Assembly (NCBI RefSeq): GCF_014356525.2 | Contig: NC_052511.1 | Location: forward strand, 12,489,675-12,553,674 | DNA: 64,000 nt | Direction: 5' to 3' | Origin: Nilaparvata lugens | Lineage: Eukaryota; Arthropoda; Insecta; Hemiptera; Delphacidae | Shown here: one piece after another, positions 58,590 to 64,000 of the stretch | Numbering within the stretch: the stretch's first letter is position 1 | How the letters are laid out: each line of letters begins with the position of its first letter | Notes under the pieces: generated by a model | The model's input: the letters and a program-made list of their open reading frames with translations, nothing else | What the model was told of the DNA's origin: nothing | The model's database searches: none | Position numbers and translations under genes: made by a program

Positions 58590-61204
58590 TCCAATCCTCC
58601 TTATTCTTCGAATAAGTCACTTCCTTCCTGAAGGAACACAATATCCAGGAACGTAGTATTTTTTCGGTGAAAATTATTTATTGAATACAATGGTATGTAA
58701 AAAACTCAAAGTCATCACAACCACGATTCAATTAAAATTCATCCACAAATTCGATGAGATCTATTGCATTGAAAATCTTCTGAGTATTGAAAATTGATTC
58801 ATGAATAAAAGAATAATGATTGTAAAGAACAGAAAGCATGAATCCTATTTCAAAATATTTATATCGTAATTTATTCTCCCAGTTATATTGGAATCATAAA
58901 AAAGCAATCTTGGACTAAATATAAGTTTCAAGTTCTATCGTTTTACTCGTATACGTTTTCTCGGATTGGAATTTAATCTCTACTTAGCATCGCAATTCGC
59001 AATGCATTCTGTGTGAAATTAATACTTCTGTCTTATTGAGCATTATGAAATTCTATTTTCTGAAATCCAAATTTCAATTTATTGTCTGGATTGTATTGGA
59101 AAAGTTTCTATTGATTCTCTGATAACGAGTTTATTTCTATTTTAGTTTTAACGAAAATAAGATTTCTAAAACCACAAAAATGTCAATCCATTTCAATATC
59201 TTACAGAACTGGAAAACCGACCCAAAAATCATTTTCAGTTGAATTATCAAGATACAATTTGTCATTGTAATTTGAGTCTCGAACGGCAAATCATTATTTA
59301 TTATTGGATTATTATCGCATGTAAAATCGATCCGCGCTTTTCAGTAATCAATTCCATAGCAAATTTCTCCCAGATCATTGCCTCGGAAATTTGAAGTTTA
59401 CAGTTATTCAGTGCTGGGTTGGCAAAAACTCAAAAAATGTCCAATATTCAGCGAAGAAAAATGTGATTATTCAGTTTTCATGGAGAGAAATGAAAACACA
59501 GCTTTTCCAGTTATATTCAGCCAAGATTCTGGTTTTTATTGAAGTCAGTCAACGAACTTTGAATGACTGATTCCTTTTTAAGTGAATATGATTATGGTGT
59601 GGTTATCAATAAATTGATATCTTGACCAGTTTCATAGTCATCTTTAGCCTCTTTTATTGAACTGCAAACCAGTTTACTTCATCCTGTTATGATTGTTGAT
59701 CTGCGTTGGCGAATTAATAATATTGAATTTGTTGCTGGACCAAGAGATAATAATTATTATTGAGTGGGTGCAAGTTGATTGGAGTCGATTTCCTTCTTGA
59801 AGGTTTTTCTAATAATTGCCAGTTGAATTAAATCTTGAAACGCGCGCTCTCTCTCCCTTCCTCTTTCTTTTTCTCAAAGAATCTCTTTTATTATACTCTC
59901 CATCTTAAAATACTCTGCTTTCTCACTAAATCTCGGAAGCTTATTTCCCTTCTCTTTTCATCTACCACCCTAATGAATTCCACCATCATTATTCTACTTC
60001 TTCATTTTCTTGTGAATTTTTATTGCTTTCCTCCTCATACTGAAATATTGTTACAGTATTGAGTCATAAGGAAACTAAAGGTGAATTTTGTCAGAATCAA
60101 ACTATCCTTGTTCTTCTTAGTCACTGTTATTTATTAAAATAGAACTTGACTATGATTAAAAATATAAAATAATACCAATTATTTTATTAAGTTTGATAAA
60201 AGTTTTAGAGTTTTCGTCAAAACTCAATAACTGAGTTGATAGGAGTGATTCACGGATTTTATCAAATTTCTGATTCATCTATCGAGTCAATATAGTGATT
60301 CATGTTTTCAAATGCAATATGTGTAGTATAGTTTTGACTGTCGTAGGCTATGCAATTGAAAATGATAGATAATACACATTACTATCGTGTAACGAGCAAT
60401 CCAGCTTTTGATCCGGAGTTAAGAACTCTACTTTGAAATAAGAGTATGGTATCATTAATAAATCTGTATCCTGTATCCCAAACTGTTTAGAAAATCATTA
60501 TTTTTCACGTTTCATGGCTTCGATCATGATTTTTCTCAACATCTCTCTCATCAAAAAGTTCGGTTCAAAATAACATGACAATAACAGCGATTAATCTAAT
60601 TCATTTGATCACCTGCTGGATCTTATAGGTGAGTCCTTGGCATTGATTTAATTAATTACCGATTGAATATTCAGTTGCATCCGAAATCTCAGGAGAATAC
60701 TTTGAATTATTCAGCAGTTGAATGGAGGTGTTTCCAGCATCTGTCTTCACAGATTTGCATTCCGGGAGGGATTTCACCTGAAGTCTATAAGCAACACATT
60801 AGTGATATAATCAGTAGACTTTTGCTCCATCTATCAACACTAATCCAGCATCCCATATCTCTCTTTCCCTCTCTCAAATCCAATCACTTTATCTCCCTCT
60901 GAATCTTCAATTCTTCTCGGAATTTAACCTACGACACCCGCCTCAATCCATTGTTCCAAAAATATATGGAGGCGGCAATACAATGGTAGATGAGTGGCTT
61001 ATACAAAACTCGCCGAGATCTTCATCTCTCAAGTAACTAATGATGGCTCTCTCGATAATACTTCTTGTCGGGTTTGCTATTACCTAGTATGCTCAATAGG
61101 TGTCGGTTATTTGAATTATTCATCGGTGATTCCTCATTGAAAGTGGCTGGAAATGTAGATGGGAAATGGAGAAAATTCATCCATTTCTTATTTCAAGTTC
61201 TTCA
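58590..61204. other. No gene seen
   Basis: AT-rich DNA. The ORFs at 59835-60062 and 60663-60902 are not supported. CT-rich stretch near 59840-59880. Confidence 0.5.
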
Positions 61205-61520
61205 TGCCTTTTTTGACCGAGCGAAGTGAGGTCTAAGATTAAAGTCGACATTTCTTTTTATGTTTATATGTTTTTTTGTTTATATTTATGTTTTTATGTT
61301 CCGCATTTACAGCGAAACGCGGCAATAGGCTTTCATGAAATTTGACAGGTATGTTCCTTTTTGAATTTCGCGTCAACGTATACATACGGTTTTTTGAAAT
61401 TTCGTATTTTAATGATAATACAAAAGAAAATGAGTCTCCTTTTAACGCCAATATTACCGTAAAAATCAGACTTTAGAATTATTCATCATAAATCAGCTGT
61501 CTAGTGGACTATAATACTAC
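61205..61520. mobile_element. Dispersed repeat of planthopper type
   Basis: It starts GACCGAGCGAAGTGAGGTCT and contains TTTATGTTTATATG runs, GCGAAACGCGGCAATAGGCT, ATGAAATTTGACAGGTATGT and TCATCATAAATCAGCTGT. I recall this order from planthopper genomic repeats, which is memory rather than a search result. No protein and no visible TIR. Confidence 0.5.
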
Positions 61521-64000
61521 CCGTTCAAAAACATCGAACATCTTGAAAGTGTATCTTTCCATCAACGTTGTAGACAGTTGTAACCAGACCTGATAACAGC
61601 GCTCACACTTACATTTCGGGACAACACGTCACGGTACGGTAGGACAGAAAGCTCTATGTTCATTTAGGACTTTTCCTAGACATTTTTAATTGATAAATTA
61701 TTTATTAATTTTTGAGAAAACATAACAACAGGTCAATGTAACTTACTGAGCGAGGTCTACTGTTCACAGAACTACTAGTGGTAGGAAGTTTGGAGAGTTG
61801 GTAATTCAAAGTTGGAAGAGCATATACAATTATTTGAATGTTTCAAGGTTATTCTCAGTTCATTATTATCATTGATAGTGTAACAACCAATACCGGTATC
61901 TTGAATCTTGCTATTTCAATAAATTATAGTGGTTATTATATAGGTCATCTTCAGTACTATATGTAGGCTACTATACTAAAATAAGAAGTATTTTCCCCTG
62001 AAGGGGGAAAAGGGGGATGTTCGATCAACATCATCAAGCTTTACAGATACTTCTGGTTCCAAACAATACGGTGATTCCATTGGTTATAGTGCTCACCCGA
62101 AATAATGATACTATTCCATTAATACAATTCTCCACACACTCTGACAACAACTTGAAAGTTGGTATTTCTTGATCGAGTTTCATCACATGCATGGTCCTTG
62201 CTGATTCGAGCTATAAAATCAGCAAAGCATCACAGAACATGAAAAGCAAAATGCGTTCAAGACCTGTTTCGTAGTTGAACCAAGCTTCTGTTCAGTGTAT
62301 ACACAATAGGACACAGGAAAGCAGACACGTTGGTTGGATAATCCTCCTAATCCAGCCTGTTGTAGTTTGGTTTGAATTCAATTTGCATTTCGCTGTTAAA
62401 CCCAAACCGCTAAACACCAGGTTTACATGTCGGCATCAGTGCCCTGACGTGCATTTCTCTGTCGCTCTCTCTCTCTTTCCTTATATATCAAACCCTCTCT
62501 CTTACACAACGTGTGCAACTCACAATGCAGAACACGAAATGGGAAAATTATTGGACGCCTGCTTCTATATTGGCTACAAGGTTGCCCAGTCGTTGTCTAA
62601 TTGAAGCAAAATTGGTATCGACAATTGAACTTCGTTGGTTCTATATACACTCTCCCAAGAGATATGGGCCAAACGGCTAAATAAATTGGCTACTCAATTG
62701 CTTAAGTAGTAAGCCACTATGCATTGTGCTATGATCTCCAATAGAAACTGAAGTCCACATCTTATGGTAGCCAAATTCTACCCTAAAACTACGCTAGCCT
62801 ATGTTCTTCAGGTAGTGCTCACATTGAAAGCGTTATCGTACGTCGTACGTAAATTTATAAATCAATAGAAACTATTTAAAACAAAAAATCACATTGTGCT
62901 CATTCATTTTTCTTCTAGAGTCACTTCATTTTATATTAGCCTAGGCCTATATAGTTTTCATACTGAATTGTTTCTATTTTTGTTTATTCTTGTTTCTATA
63001 AACAGAAATACAAATCTCAGTACCCTTTTTTTCTTGTTCCTATTTTTTAATGGTTCCTATTCGGACTGATAAATTGATGTACAACAAATTTTCGTATAAA
63101 AACGCATGCATATAGTCACTCCCTTATTTTGTTGTTTGAAGTTGTTTCTATTTCAATCTTCATGTGAAAAAATCAAGTTTGAAGACTTTTGAATTGTTGG
63201 ACAACGAGATAGCAAAGTGATGAAGATAGAGCATCCTGATTTGTATAAAAACCCTTTGTTTCCCCTACTTTTCATTTCGTTTTTCTAGTTCTCTAAAAAT
63301 GTTGTCTCTAGATCCAGTTCCAGAAGTCTTTAGTACATTTACCATTCAGTCCGAACACCATTCTTCTGCGCTGGTTTTTTTTTGTGGATATTCATATTCA
63401 ATGGAACACACTATTTTTTCAGATCTTCCAATACTATACGTACAATGCATTATTCAACTTACTGTGAATTGCAACAACTCATATGTAAATTCTGCAAACT
63501 GCATGTAGGTTTTTGCGTTATAATGTTTGATCCAAGGCTGAATAAATCAAAACAATTCGAGTGGGTGATGCATCGAATGTATGCAGTGATTATCCTATCA
63601 AGTGATCTATTATTACAAGTCGATTAAACATGATTGTAAATTGCTGTCAAGTACATCCCATACATTTTTATCTAAAAGGTACAATGTTGGCAGAGGTTTT
63701 ATTATGATATGCAGCATTCTATAATTTGTAACTGCGATATTCACATTTTTGGATACTGAGTAGGATGAACAGTATCACCACATTCTTCTCCCATTGGCTC
63801 CTCAACTAAAGATGGCTATGGTCCCAAGACACTTCATTTGTGTGAACACATTTTTTGTTTTCGCTCTTCTATGTTGATTAATCCATCCACTTTTTGAAAT
63901 GATCTTACTCAAGTTATAGCCAAGTTGTAGATAAATTCATCTTTACTCAGAAAAGAGGAAAAATATTTCAATCAATGAAGCATCATAACTTCACTGTGTT
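61521..64000. other. No gene seen to the end of the window
   Basis: AT-rich DNA with short ORFs (62275-62604, 63299-63508, 63382-63627) lacking motifs. A small CT repeat lies near 62460-62485. Confidence 0.45.

Overview
This window looks like non-coding, repeat-rich nuclear DNA from an insect, most likely a planthopper-like hemipteran. It is AT-rich, has no operons and no long intact host gene, and carries many eukaryotic mobile elements: non-LTR retrotransposons with target-site duplications, Helitrons, TIR elements and MITEs. Several dispersed repeats resemble ones I remember from delphacid planthoppers such as Nilaparvata. That is recall, not a database result. The sequence probably lies in and around large introns or an intergenic region.

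Layout. 0-4.3 kb: a degenerate 6-18 bp repeat, a MITE, short tandem duplications, and two small minus-strand coding candidates (an MGCC protein; a Pro/His-rich protein with a PPxY motif). 4.3-13 kb: mostly unremarkable, plus a retroposon tail and a dispersed element with a long (GT)n. 13.2-14.1 kb: a 5'-truncated non-LTR retrotransposon with a 13-bp target-site duplication. 15.5 kb: a third small minus-strand candidate (MGSRLS start). 18.6-19.4 kb: two short exon-like blocks with good splice sites and a strong Kozak start, possibly continuing at 36.9 kb. 19.6-20.4 kb: a second non-LTR fragment. 20.7-23.2 kb: a decayed TIR element with an exact 8-bp duplication and two 613-bp inverted arms. 24.2-38.2 kb: a foldback element, tandem repeats, a large CA microsatellite, a CT-rich block and a coding-like exon at 37.8 kb. 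39.8-45.5 kb: a 5.7-kb element with about 0.5-kb inverted repeats flanked by TA. It carries a broken ~1,000-codon gene for a zinc-finger, PIN/FEN1-like, tesmin-type CXC protein. 46.9-54.0 kb: two Helitron-type elements of one family in opposite orientation, a TATA-type promoter candidate and a (TTTA)n block. 54-64 kb: a second MITE copy, a broken minus-strand ORF pair, a planthopper-like dispersed repeat and otherwise unassigned AT-rich DNA.

Two things stand out. First, eight related imperfect hairpins of about 63-80 bp lie between 17.3 and 52.9 kb, all on the same strand. They share an arm core (CTGTCAGCATT pairing with AATGCTGACAG), a non-palindromic loop motif and often a 3' flank, so they resemble a diverged microRNA-like cluster more than a randomly inserted MITE. 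Second, the 5.7-kb TIR element suggests that a protein with a nuclease-like PIN/FEN1 fold and a CXC tail travels as the cargo, or even the mobility enzyme, of a TA-target DNA transposon. Both readings are inferences; the hairpins, inverted repeats and motifs are seen directly.
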